The notes beneath the pieces were generated by a model. That model did not search any database. It was not told the origin of the DNA and saw only the letters and a program-made list of their open reading frames with translations. Below, piece after piece: positions 10,933-22,103 of a stretch of 64,000 nucleotides of DNA. Position 1 is the stretch's first letter. The number at the start of each line of letters is the position of its first letter. The DNA lies in the NCBI GenBank assembly GCA_001931905.2, contig MSJI02000885.1:84404-148403 (forward strand), written 5' to 3'. The translations under genes and the position numbers were made by a program. This DNA comes from Cladosporium sp. IMV 00045. Its lineage: Eukaryota > Ascomycota > Dothideomycetes > Cladosporiales > Cladosporiaceae.

Positions 10933-11766
10933 GGATGGGAGTTGGGTTCGTGTACGAGCGTGACAGATAATCCCTGCGCCCGTGGAGAGAGGTCAGCTAT
11001 GGGTTTTCTTTTGCTTTGTCATGATTTTGCTTGTTGGCGTTTGAGATGGAGGGAAATGGAAAATACCCAGATTGCCATCAGCGGCTTGGCTCTTTCGTAT
11101 TATTGGCGTTCACTGCGTCGGGCTCATGGAAATGGGAAATGGAAGGGACAATGGCTCTGAAGCATATGACTTATTCTATACTATTGACGTGAATTCTATC
11201 AATTTTCTACCGATTGAACGTGTTGTTGGAAATTTGAGCCGGAATGACAGCTCCCATGGGTGATGGTAAGAGTGCTTGGGATTGGTCGATTTCTTCCCAA
11301 GGCCAATCGACATCCCCATGATACTGTCGACTCTTGAGCTTATTGCAAAGCGAACGATAGTAAACTGCAGTCAACCACGAGATAGATGTTGTGAACGATA
11401 CAGAAGTGTTAGCAATAACCGCCCAAGCGAAATTGTGCCGTACATGCACGTGGAACCCAACGACATGACCACCGTCAACCATTGTCTACACCAAAAGGCA
11501 AATGTAAAGATACTTGGGTGTTTACCTATATGGTCAATAATATAGGTCGATCTACAGAATAAACCTTTCCCCAAGACAAAGTGGAGCTTAACGCCCAGAC
11601 GTCATTGCCTGTCCCCAAGTTAAATGCCACCGTTCCTGCTCTCTCACATGCACACTTCACTCATGAATGAGAGAGTGGATCGCCTTGCCGTACAGACAAG
11701 GTAGCCATACTTCCCTGACAATAATCACAACATCTTTACCTAGGCGATTGTTGCGACACTCCCCAA
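10933..11766. other. Intergenic region
   Basis: No gene is seen in these 834 bp. They hold the 3' end of the F-box/LRR transcript and the upstream region of the next gene. Most of it aligns with 24150-24992, with indels around 11360-11470. Confidence 0.6.
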
Positions 11767-12771
11767 ATGGACACCACCACGGCCAAGCCGATGTGCCCAT
11801 TCCTGGACCTTCCAGTGGAACTGCGCCTTCTAATATATTCCCACACCTTGCTCGAGAGCCCAAAGATAACCATTTCAAGTGCCAAAGTAACCGGCGCGCC
11901 ATCGGATATCGTGAATCGTCTTTATGAAGACGGTCGATCACCCTTCCCGGGAATACCCCTACACGGCGAACCCGTCATCGAGGAAGACTACGATGCAAGC
12001 TTACTTTCCATCACGACGCCCCCAACCATTTCGCACTCGCAATCTCGTCGGGACAGACATTACCCATCTTGCCCGCCCTTGCTCCTCACCAACAAGCAAA
12101 TCCACAGCGAGCTCAAGAGCCACTTCGACCTCAAACACCGGCGAAGCGCCAGCGTCTTCGTCGCCTATCCCCACGGTCTACACGTGTTCCACACTCTGGC
12201 ACCCTCCCTAATCCAACAAGCCCGTTCCATCCACATCGCAGGTTTATACACACCGACCACATTCTCTCCCACCCACCGGGCCTACCTGCCTTCGGAACCG
12301 CCACCCTCGGTCCCTCTCGCGCATAACTACAACAGCCGCGAAATCCCGGACTCGGCCAGCGAACTCGGCAATCTGATCAAATCGCTCTTCGGGGAGCGCG
12401 CGCGCCACTCCGTCGACAAGCTAGAGCTCCGCATCTACTACCCCGGCGAGGACAGCTACAGCACGGTATGGGGCGATGACTGCTCGCCGATCGTGATGGC
12501 GCTGCGCAACATCTTCATCGGCGAGATCAAAATCACCGTCTACCGCGGGCGTTACGGGACAGGGGTGAAATTGGCTGCTTCGGCGAACGCGGATCAGAGA
12601 AGGGTTGTTTCCACGGTTTGGAGGAGGCTCGATGAGGGAAGGCGTGGTGAGCCGGCTTGTGGGAGTTGGGTTGTCGATCCGAAGTGGCCGAATTGGGAGG
12701 TCGAGAGTGATGCGAGTGAGGGCGATACGGTTCTGACCAGCATTGTTCCGAGGGATGACGGGGATGCGTAG
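11767..12771 (+). CDS. F-box-like fungal protein (LPVELRLLIY type), allele 1
   Basis: A single-exon protein of 334 residues. The N-terminus has FLDLPVELRLLIYSHTL (residues 12-28), the F-box-like or 2EXR-like opening of a large family in Dothideomycetes and other Pezizomycotina, followed by LLLTNKQIHSELKSHF (about 106-121), the usual second landmark of that family. The rest (RIYYPGEDSY and a conserved Trp-rich C-terminus) has no motif I recognise. The function is not known; a protein-interaction role is suggested by the F-box-like part. The allele at 24993-25997 differs at six residues by my count. Confidence 0.75.
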   Translation: MDTTTAKPMCPFLDLPVELRLLIYSHTLLESPKITISSAKVTGAPSDIVNRLYEDGRSPFPGIPLHGEPVIEEDYDASLLSITTPPTISHSQSRRDRHYPSCPPLLLTNKQIHSELKSHFDLKHRRSASVFVAYPHGLHVFHTLAPSLIQQARSIHIAGLYTPTTFSPTHRAYLPSEPPPSVPLAHNYNSREIPDSASELGNLIKSLFGERARHSVDKLELRIYYPGEDSYSTVWGDDCSPIVMALRNIFIGEIKITVYRGRYGTGVKLAASANADQRRVVSTVWRRLDEGRRGEPACGSWVVDPKWPNWEVESDASEGDTVLTSIVPRDDGDA

Positions 12772-13359
12772 AATGACGGCTGGGTTTGGGAGTGGGTTGG
12801 ACCGTGGTTTGGCGGGTGAGCCGACTGGTGAAATTGTTTTCGGATGATGTTTAATGGTATTCCATGGGGGGATGCGGATTTTCTTACTGGATATGACTAC
12901 AAATAGGCGGTTGGTTACTGGAAGGTGTTTGCTCTGCCCCACGGTTTGTTGTACGAACGAAGCAACTTAGATACCCACCTACATTATTGACAAACTCTGT
13001 TTGCTTCTGAACCAAGGGCTCCGCAGATATCACATTTCTGGAAGTCGATGATCTCGAAAACAACGAAAACTCTGCAAAGCCCGGGTACTTGACGAGCGAG
13101 GTCCACGTATCATCAAAGATGAGTTCACCTCTTCATGAAACAAAGCAGAACCACCTACGGAACACACCAAACCAACTTCATAACCACATCCAAGGGAAAG
13201 GTCTCCCAAGCGGGAAACGCCATCAGCGCCATCCTAAGCGCCCAGGAACATCACGCGCGCAAAAGGCACTTTGTACACCTTACCGTAGCGAAGCCACACG
13301 AACGGAAACCCCACGCCAGTCATTCATATTTGCCCGTACAGCACTTTACATTTACTTTC
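12772..13359. other. Intergenic region downstream of the F-box-like gene
   Basis: No intact gene is seen. It aligns with about 25998-26550 with many small differences. Minus-strand codons here may belong to the same relic as the next entry. Confidence 0.5.
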
Positions 13360-13690
13360 CACATATGAGCTCCACCGCATTCTGCAGCAACCACCAAGCT
13401 CGGCAAGTACCTCTCCTCGAAAAAGAGCCTCATAACCATTGAACAGCCTTGGCGCTCATATGTATAACCTGACACGCCGAAGCAGGCGGTTTTGGGATCT
13501 TTGATCGTAAACTCGACATGTCCTGACCGGAAGAGGGGTTCGCGAGCCAGCCAACCGTCATATTGAGCGAGGAATGCAACCTCAGCAGTAAACTCTTCGT
13601 ACTCTAGAGTGCTGACGCATCGCCTTCATCAGCCAAAGCACCGGCAGACAGATATGGCAAGTCCATGAGAGAGTTGAAGCAAATCCCGTG
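13360..13690 (-). pseudogene. Possible degenerate gene, allele 1
   Basis: The minus strand reads like a protein from MDLPYLSAGALADEGDAS. Compared with the other allele (26551-26898), this copy lacks one base near 13610, which breaks the frame (GDASAL, then stop), and it has a second pair of compensating indels near 13460. Downstream, codons matching SGHVEFTIKDPKT and CFGVSGY are still visible. I do not recognise the family. It could also be a spurious frame in conserved non-coding DNA. Confidence 0.3.
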
Positions 13691-16600
13691 GACTAGATCG
13701 CTGGATGCACTGCACTGCATCGCATGCTGCGTTGTTCTTCGCCTTGCTCTCACCACTACCACTGTCCATAGTCGTTTTCCGTGCCGGAAAAACGAAAAAG
13801 CGTGCAACCGCGCGTCCTGCATCCTGCATTCTGCATGCTGCGCGACTGACTGGACTTGGAATCTGCTTTGCCGTGCCGTGGCTGACTGGCTTGCAGATGT
13901 TGCTCTTGGACTGCACATACATGCTCGGTAATCGCCTGATGGGCTTGCAGACTTGCAGCTGGAGGCGTTTCCGTTTCGCTTCTCGCACGCGCTGGGGTGG
14001 GATGGGCTGGGCGTCTGCCGTGAGCCGGAGGATGTGAGAATGCGAGCGCAAGTGGAGCGTGAAGATGAAGAAGGTGAGGTGGCGAGGAGGTGTGGTGGCG
14101 GAGGCGCCTCAGCAGAGAAAGAAAGTGCTGTCCCGGCAAGACAATTGGCCGATACTACCTCTTACCCTCAACTACACATCTTCAAAGTCTTAACCTCGTT
14201 CAACAAATGTGCAAGTGGTGAGCTCCAATCGACCTTCCCCTCTGCCAACGGCGGAAGAAACCCCGTATTGTACCTTTAGCGAGAAGCGATAAAAAACGTC
14301 TTTGGAAACGTCCCGGGCACGGCAAGTGCCTCCCTACCTACCTGTGCATGCACGTGTATGGTGGCACCATAATAATATATATTGCACACAACCGACGAAA
14401 ATGACGAAAGTGAAGATGACGACGACGACTACCAAATTATTCCTACGGCCACCGCCGCCGCGTCTCCCTCTTGCATGGGTTGCGGCGTACAACCACACTC
14501 GCATGCAGGATGCATGCATACCTAGGTACACATCATGCACTACATGCATGTATATGCACGCAGAGCGCGGCGTACAAGGCACACGTACTGGCTCCGGTTG
14601 TCGGGCCGGGGGGACGGATATATAGTGGTGGTGAATTGCAGTACTTTGTTATTCTTCTTGTCCTCGATGGGAAGGTATTGGAAGACAATTAGGACATTCG
14701 ATAGAGATTGCAGATGCTCAGATGGTGGGAGAAAGGCGAGGTCAAGGCAGTATACCTTAGTTGACGTTCTTTCAGCAGATAAGAGATAGGGCATGGCATG
14801 GCCTGATGATGCGGGCGTGGGAGTCTTCTCCACTTTTACTACTATATAGTGATGCCGTCTCGCATGCGCGTTACGTAGGCGCGGCAGAATTGGTTGATTG
14901 ACCGGTCGGTAAGTCGTCCAAGCGATTCCGCCATTGAGAAACCACGTGAGGAGGACGACACGCAGTGATGATGATTGATGACAGAGCACATAGCATAAGG
15001 TAGCATGGTAAGGATCCAAGAACCCGACAAGTCGGAACAGCAAGGCATGGGGGAGTACAGGACGGTAGGTAATGACGATCTCCCATCCTGGCTGTAGGCG
15101 ACATTGCGATAGACAAGCTCAAGAATTGCGAATGTTTTGGAGAGATCACTTGAAAATTGACAGGCATTCACGGATGCAATGCAAGTAATGAGAGAGGAGC
15201 GATGGGATTCTAGGGCACGCTTCATCCGCGTAGTAGGCACTTTTGCAAATCCTTCCGTCGTTTGCACAGATTGATAATTAATATCGACAAATCGACAGTT
15301 CATCGAGTCAACCACAAGTTTCTCAGGTAGGTGAGAAGAAAATCGATCTCGACAAACTCACTCACACGACCTCAACGAACGATGACATACATCGACAGAA
15401 CGTCCTTCGCGATCTTGCGAGGCTCATCAAGCCGAGGCGCGAGAGAAAAACCGGGCTCGCGGTTCAAAGACTCCAGAAATCGGAACAAAAACATGGATAG
15501 TCCTCGTAGTCCTCGTAGTCCTCTGGCCTTTCTTGCAATTTGAGTTGCGCTCGAAAAGTGGAGGATCGCCCGCACCGCCGTTTTGGGGACGCCAGGGCCC
15601 GCCGTTTCAGCTTCTTGGAGTTTTGAATTTCCGCGCGCGGAAGTCAGTCTATCCACCTGGCGGTGACGTTCGGTGGTGCTATGCCTTTTGGGGAGTGATG
15701 GGAAAGGGTTGGAAAGTATGTTTACGCAAATGGTAATCATGTCTCAGTATGTATGCTCGTTGATTGTGAGCGGAGGTGGGATTTGAGTGGTACAGAAGTA
15801 GCGGTGGTGGTTAGTGGGCAGTGCAGTTGATGATCAAGATCTAGATTGATTTGGAAGCACAAGGAAGTTGTTGCGGCATCAAACAGAACAAGATCCTCAG
15901 ATCCCACCAAGCAAGGGCAATTGCAAGATCTCAAATCATCCCTCCAGGCACCAGGGTTCATCCCAGATCGAGAAACCCGCCAAAAACCAATTCCCTCTCT
16001 CTCCAATTCATGAAACGCCCTCCGCTGGCCAACGCCGACGATCCCTTCCCCTTCAAACTCCTCAAGCCTCTCGATCTCTTCGAAGCCATGTCTCACGCCA
16101 GCGCCGGCCGTTCTTCAAGTTCTTCAGCAAGGTCTAGCTCCTACCGCATTGGGATTTTACGCTTTCGCGCGCCCCGGCGTCCCCCAGCGGAATAGAGTTA
16201 GGCTGGCTTTTTGACAGGGGGAGTTTTGAGGCAGGCGAGATTTTTGAACGCGCAATACGTGGGGTTGTGCTCGAGCGATGGCGATTTGGGGGCAGGGATT
16301 GGGACTTCGGGAAGGAGAATGGGGCGTGGGTTATGCTGGCTCGCTGGGTAGTTGGCAGGGGCTTGGTTGGGGGTGAGATTTGGGATGGGTTGTTGGTTGT
16401 TGTTTATTTTGTGAAATTTGCATGAGGTGATGTCTTGTATCGTTTTATGTAAGGATTGTGAGTTTCGTTTGATGATTCTTGCTGTTGTTTGGAAGAGCTG
16501 GCCTTCGAAAAAGCGTTCGTAAAGAGGACAGAGACTGGCGATGATTGGTGAGTACGACGGTATGTGAGGGACATGGGCCTTTTTTTTTGTGTGGTTTCCG

Positions 16601-19199
16601 GCGACGATGAGAGACATTCGCGGGCGGTGAGTGTGATGTGTGTGATACGACATCCTGCCCTCTACGTAGAGGTGTGATATACTCGTAGATGGCGATATGC
16701 AGGCAGACCATTTCTGAACAATGATTAAAACACAGACACGCGGACATATTTGCACACACAAGAAACTTGCGTATGCATTTATGCACCAAAACAAACATAC
16801 ACGGCTACATGGTCACCTAGATAAACGTTTCCCACCCGCGCCTCTCCGCGATCTCGTCTGATACAATTGATACGTAGCCGATTGATGCATAGTGGGGTCG
16901 CTATCGTACTTCCTACTTCCTAGCCAGAACTTCTTCCGCCTCTGCTGCTGCTTCTTCTTCTTCTTCTTCTTCTTTCCTTCGTAGCCAGGTGGACCCAGAA
17001 CCCACTCACCTGCAAGCTAGTCTCCACGCATTCCCATGGATACGAAGGAAACGGTCGCAAAGATAGCGCGACAGCGCGCGTGTGGAATAATCGGGTGGAT
17101 TTTGTGCAGAAGCGCCGTAGACGCGCGAAGAAACGCGTTTCTTGCTTTGCTCTGCTGTTTTTTTTGTGCACTTACACAAATTATTGTGACATATCCACAC
17201 AAAAAGACGTTGGGCGGTACGGTTTTTTTTTCTACTGGAAGTGCCTGGAGTGGAGCCGCGCGGACGGCGGGTCGATGAGACAGGTGGGAGATGGCGGAGA
17301 GGCCGATTGCGAAGGCTCGAGCTTTTGTTCTTTCTTTTGATGGTGGATGATGGATGATGCAAGGGGAGGGTAAGCGCGGTAAAGGAATACCGTAGAGATC
17401 TCTGGCAGATGGATGCGGCACGATTAATAAACAAATGATGATGCGGATTCAATTTGCAGACTTCAGGCAAGGAATTTCTGCTGCGGACATGGAGAACAAT
17501 TTTTTCCCTCCTCCCTTGTCTACCTATAAAATAAACACCCATGTCCCTACCTTCGAATCCTTGTCGTCGTATCATGCAACCCACGCCATCTTTTGCAATT
17601 CACCTCAGGCGGCCTGTTCCCATGCACTATATGTAGGCTGGTCGTTTGTGACCGGGGATAGCAGCGCGAAGCCCCATGCATGATGCAGGCAAGGGCAGCA
17701 AGTCCATGTGAGTAAGCGAGAAGAAGAACGAGCGACGCGTTTCCCGACACCGCGGCAGAGAGGCAGGGTAGGTGGAAAGTATAAAAAATATCCACGAGCA
17801 GGGGTGGGGATTTGGGAGAGAAGAATTGTCCCGCGGTGAGGAACAAGAGGAAGATGGTAGACCCCACGTGTGATTTTTTCCGTAGTAACGTTATGGCGGC
17901 AGACGGGCGCGGCGTGAGAGACGGTGGATTTGGAGAGCGGATGAGATGGGGTGGGGAGCTTGATGCATGTATGCTGCTATCGCTCGTTGCTAATACTATG
18001 GAGCTCTCGGTTGGGATGATGTCTTTTTGGGTCTCTCGTGGACGAAGCAACATGCGAATGGACACGGGCGGATCGAATGGGGAGCGATTCATTGGGGGAG
18101 GAGAGATGTTCCATTGTTGGCCGGGCGCCTCGTACCGGTCGATGGAGACAGTAAAAGGTAGGTCAGAGTAATGCCGAGGGAGCGACGATGACATGCTTGC
18201 TGGCTAAGGTAGACTACAGGTAGCTAGCCTAGGTATGTAGCTGGCGCGAAAGGGCAAGCGATGGGATAGGCCAGAGGGCCAGAGGGGAGAAGTGTACCAC
18301 ACACGAGGGAAGCTATACCCTCCTCGAATCGGGGGATGGGAGTACGTATACGTATGTGCCTACATACATGGGCGTCACCCGTGCCGCTGCAGGTGGAGAG
18401 CCACAGCAGAGGCATGATCGGAAAGTCAAAAAAAAGTTTGCCCACGCCCACATGCTATGCGGTGCTTCCCTGGGTGAGGGGAAAGAGCTGCCATGTCGAT
18501 TGGAGATATGGCATGTGAAGGGCAAGACAGATAGATGGAAGAGAGATAGCAAGGACATCACTAACGGGTGGATGGCAAGGATGAGATGATCAAATGGACA
18601 TGAGAAAATAGAACTCAGGGTGGGCTAGGTGAGGGTTAGTGCAGACGACCAGCAACGGCGGCGCTGAAGCTAGGGCCAGGATCGGGTGGGTGATGATGAA
18701 GAAGCGGAGGGAGAATCGTGTGAGAGCAGCCATATCGTGTGAGGCGTTTCCGCAGGCATGTTTAGAGTGGTAATGATGGATGAGTGGGAGAGGCTTCAAA
18801 AAACAATTGGAGTGCTCTGGAGGGCTAATGCTGTGGGAATGGAGTAGTGCCTGGGAGGAAAAGGTGTTGATCGCGCTGTGAGTGGAAGGAAATCGGCAGG
18901 CTATCGACCACCAGGGGCCGAGCTAGGCGCTGCTAGCGTCGCCCGTTGCCTTTCTTTGCCCTGCGCCTGCGAAGAAAGACTACTGGGAGCGATATGATGG
19001 GAAAGGTAAGGTGAGTTGAGGCGAGGCGAGTGAGTGGAGGGAGGTTGAGGTGGTGGTGATGGTGAGCGGGTGAGTGGTGAGTGCTATCATGATTCTAGTG
19101 ACGGGATGGATGTAAGTGAGGTAAGGTGGTGTCTAGTAGTGGTGGTCTAGGGTAGAGTAGGGTCGTCTCTTAGGAAGTGAGGGCCAGGTCAAGTCAGGT
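13691..19199. other. Long gene-poor region upstream of BNI4, allele 1
   Basis: About 5.5 kb without a recognisable protein gene. It aligns along its length with 26900-32520, but with many indels that are not multiples of three, so most small frames are not kept between alleles. Islands of near identity stand out at about 15550-15730, 17020-17070 and 18240-18480. A segment rich in TGCATG/GCATGC lies at 14335-14575. It may hold non-coding transcripts, 5' leader exons of BNI4, or relics. Confidence 0.5.
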
Positions 19200-20134
19200 C
19201 AGGTAGCACTCTCGATCTGCTGCTGCTCGTAACTCTGCTGCTGGCTGCACCGCTCTCTGCACTGCTTGCTGCACTGCACATCATCACCACCACCTCCTTC
19301 TCTTCTCCCACCACCACCACACTTCAATCTTCCATTGTCCGGACATTTCTTCCCTCTCCTCACCTCCACCTCCCGTCCGCGTTCTCGCCACCGCCCCGCC
19401 CACACGCCGTCGTCGCCGTTGTTGTTGATCGCGTCGCCCTGGGGTTTGCCGAGAGCACGGCCAGCATTCCTAAACACCACGACACACCACCGTCAGGAGC
19501 ACTCACCCGCTGCCACCTGCCCGTCAACCCATTCCACTGCTCTCTCTACTACCCGTTACCATCCCAATAATAATACCGCCACTGCCAACACCACCCCACC
19601 GCCCTCTGTTCCTCTACCGCCCGCCGCCAACGCTCGCTGATCTCGCCTCCCTCCTCTCGATGTGGTTCTGAGACCCTCCACCTCTCTGCTTCGGCAGAAT
19701 CCCACGCCGTGCTACACCTTTCTTCACCCTCGACGGGCTGAGACTCTTGCCGCCCAGGTACGTGGTTCAAGACATCTATGCATACACACTGTCCTTCATT
19801 TGCATTCTCTCCTTTCGTTCTGCCTCTCGCCTCACTCCACCACCCACCGTCATGTCTTTAGCCGCTAAGCAGAGCCGCGTCCCGGCCTGCTGATAGGGGT
19901 CCGCCTCCCATGCTTCTTTCACCTTCACCACCTCCCATCTGCCATTGACTCTCGCCCACGCCTCTCACACCTCCTCTACCTTCTTGCCATACCATCATTC
20001 ACTCTTTTCCGCTTCTCCCACTGACTGCTGGCCGGCTCAGATAATATACATACCCTTCCTCCATCAACCCCTACCTTCAATATCCATCTTCGCCAATCCC
20101 TCGTTCGCTCCGATCTTTCACACTGGCAGGACCC
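19200..20134 (+). promoter_or_regulatory. BNI4 5' leader with probable 5' UTR intron and uORFs, allele 1
   Basis: The stretch is C/T-rich and A-poor, as in fungal promoters and leaders. A donor CAG|GTACGT at 19758 and an acceptor GGCAG at 20129, five bases before the BNI4 ATG, suggest a 372 bp intron in the 5' UTR; CTGAC branch-like sites lie between. Two upstream frames are kept in both alleles: MWF-stop (19660-19671) and MSLAAKQSRVPAC-stop (19852-19893). The second lies inside the proposed intron. Confidence 0.45.
19852..19893 (+). CDS. Conserved 13-codon upstream ORF
   Basis: This short frame reads MSLAAKQSRVPAC and a stop. It is identical in the other allele (33215-33256), whereas the sequence just before it differs strongly with several indels. 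It could be a regulatory uORF of BNI4 when the leader intron is retained or when transcription starts within it. Conservation continues downstream, so a DNA or splicing element is also possible. Confidence 0.3.
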   Translation: MSLAAKQSRVPAC

Positions 20135-21009
20135 ATGGCTGAGGTACTGTCCCTCCCCATGCAAAGCTCCAGCACGGTTACGATGCTTCACTCCCGCCCT
20201 TCCTCCGCCGAAGCCTTCCAGGGCCCTACACAACAGTCGCCTCGCCTCGGCCAGGCACCCAGGAGCATGTACAATGGACCGAACAACACAGCCTTCAGAG
20301 CTACCGCTCCCCCTGTGCAGCCGTACGCTTTCCAGGCTACGCCACACCTGCGGCAGGAATCGAGGACAAGCTCTGCACCCAACGCCGGCCAGAACTTCCT
20401 TGGCGTTCAGAAGCCAGGCCACGCGCAGTCGGCCTCCACATCGACCGCATCATCCTCTGATGCCTCATCGGCGAAGGACGACTCCGTCATCGGCACACAG
20501 ACAGAGTCTCTGATAAACTTCCAAGCGAGCATGCCTGATCTCTCGCTGAACAGCTTCGAGCAAACGGCCAAGCCATCCCCGGATCGCTATAGACGGGTTG
20601 CACGACGCACCAACTCCAACAACTCGGTGCCCAGAGTCGCCACCCCTAATGACACCGCCGCGCCCGCCGTCTCTGGCACGGCACCCTCAGATCTCCTGTC
20701 ACAGCCGAAACCTGGCCCAGAACGCCAGGCCAGTGCCGATGATACAGCATTGCCTCGGTCGGGAACCACTGAGCTGGCGAAGCGCTACCGCAGGCGTAGC
20801 TTGAACACCATTGACACACACGTCGCCTCGTCCAGCGGTGACGCTCAGGCCGGCGCTGGCGCTCAACGACCTGCTTCAAGTCAAGGTTCGAGTGCAACCT
20901 CGACCCCAACGACCATTCGCCCGGTCTCTTCCCATCAGCGTAACAGCAGCCGTGATGGAACAGAGGCCGCTCAACGGGGCAACGCCACCGCCTCGGACGC
21001 CACCAGCGT
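20135..21009 (+). CDS. bni4: BNI4-like protein, N-terminal part, allele 1 (cut by gap)
   Basis: Residues 1-291 of a Ser/Pro-rich, disordered scaffold. The frame is interrupted by the 20-N gap at 21010. Its last 228 bp (20782-21009) are identical to 35161-35388, and the frame continues there without a break, so this piece and 35389-36759 form one gene of about 730 residues. Start: ATG at 20135 directly after the proposed leader intron. In yeast, Bni4 directs type-1 phosphatase Glc7 and chitin synthase III to the bud neck. The family call rests on the C-terminal part (35161-36759). Any protein reading through the Ns here is an artefact. Confidence 0.75.
20782..21009. repeat. 228 bp terminal overlap of contig 1 with contig 3
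   Basis: Base-for-base identical to 35161-35388. The second allele differs in this segment (about 34160-34390) at several places, for example TCGTCCAGC versus TCGCCCAGC and CAAGGTTCG versus CAGGGTTCG, so the overlap ties contig 1 to contig 3 and excludes contig 2. Confidence 0.95.
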
Positions 21010-21029
21010 NNNNNNNNNNNNNNNNNNNN
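21010..21029. other. Assembly gap (20 N)
   Basis: Twenty Ns between contigs 1 and 2. The sequence before it is mid-BNI4 and the sequence after it is mid-HUS1 on the other strand, so the join is not biological. Confidence 0.98.
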
Positions 21030-21610
21030 TTGGGTAGCGTGATGTGCACGTCTGGCTCCCTACAGCGTGGCTCGTGCAAACCTTCTACTGACGTCGCGGC
21101 CAGCACTCGGATGGGGACATCCTGGGTGATGATCGTCTCGCGGTCCTGCCGGCCGAAGAAGTCGATGCTGCCCTCGCGAAAATCCCCCGTGCTGCTAAAG
21201 TCGTCGCCGGTGCCGTCAGCGTTGCCGTTGCGGTCAGCGAAGTTCGAAGGGTTGCTACTGTTGATCGTGGCTGTTTTGATCGTCAGACTGAGTAAAGGAA
21301 TGTTGTCCTTCTTCGTGAGGCGGATGTTGGCGGTGATGGCATTGTGTGCACTCTTCAATGCGCGCTGCAGTGGCGCGAGAGGCACCTCTAGATTGATCGT
21401 GTTGTGCTCTGCAGCAGATTGAATCGTGTAGGTCTCGAAGATGGTATCTATCGAGAGTACAGCCCAGACTTGGGTGCCTTGCTCTGGGATTACCGTGAAG
21501 CGAACATCTCGTTCGTCCAGACGCAACCAGGCAATGTTGCCAAGTGTGGCGAGCGAAGCGGTGAACTTTGTGAACGTGTGTATGTTCTGGATGTCGGCTC
21601 TGAAACGCAT
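21030..21610 (-). CDS. hus1: HUS1, allele 2, N-terminal part only (cut by gap)
   Basis: Codes for about the first 193 residues of the same Hus1 protein as 7263-8391, ending at the 20-N gap after DVHITLP. Only one residue differs by my count (SNPSNF here, SNPSTF in allele 1). It is truncated by the contig end, not by mutation: the missing 3' part is presumably the shared sequence kept only in contig 1. Confidence 0.85.
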
Positions 21611-22103
21611 GGTCGATTATCACCAGGCCAGATTGATTCACAAAAGAGTGAGGAATTGGTCCTAGTCAAGCTCTCGACCAAGTATTCCTAGTTTGTCCTG
21701 ATTCAGAGCGACAAATGAGCGAATATGCTCATGTTGGGGTTTGCGGTAGAGATGAGAAAACCCTCTAGACCGGTGGAGCTCTCACCGACAGCCTCGAGCC
21801 TTGTATTATTCGAGAACAGTGGTGCTCCGATCAGTTATTCTTGTGTTCTGTCTTTGATCTCGTTCCACCACATCCACTCAGATGCTCAGGCGGCAGCCCA
21901 TATCGATAAATGATGACTAAACAAGGCTCGGCCCGCGTCAGATAGCCGTCGCAAAATGACGTTCGCAGCGCAGCCTGGCAGTCAAATGCGCAGGCGGACC
22001 CTGCGATTATTTGCGCGCCTTCCATCAAACACCAAACAACGACATACAAAAACTTCCATCTCCTCGCATTTCTTCCTCTGTTTCACCGTCATCGCTTTTC
22101 ACC
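21611..22103. promoter_or_regulatory. HUS1 / F-box divergent upstream region, allele 2
   Basis: Counterpart of 8392-8886. The 150 bp before the F-box gene are nearly unchanged, including the AAATGACGTTCGC stretch near 21955. The HUS1-proximal half has more differences. Confidence 0.5.

Noticed and set aside
20811..21610. Long frames crossing the first N gap on both strands
   Set aside because: They fuse BNI4 with HUS1 sequence through Ns and come from the wrong contig order.
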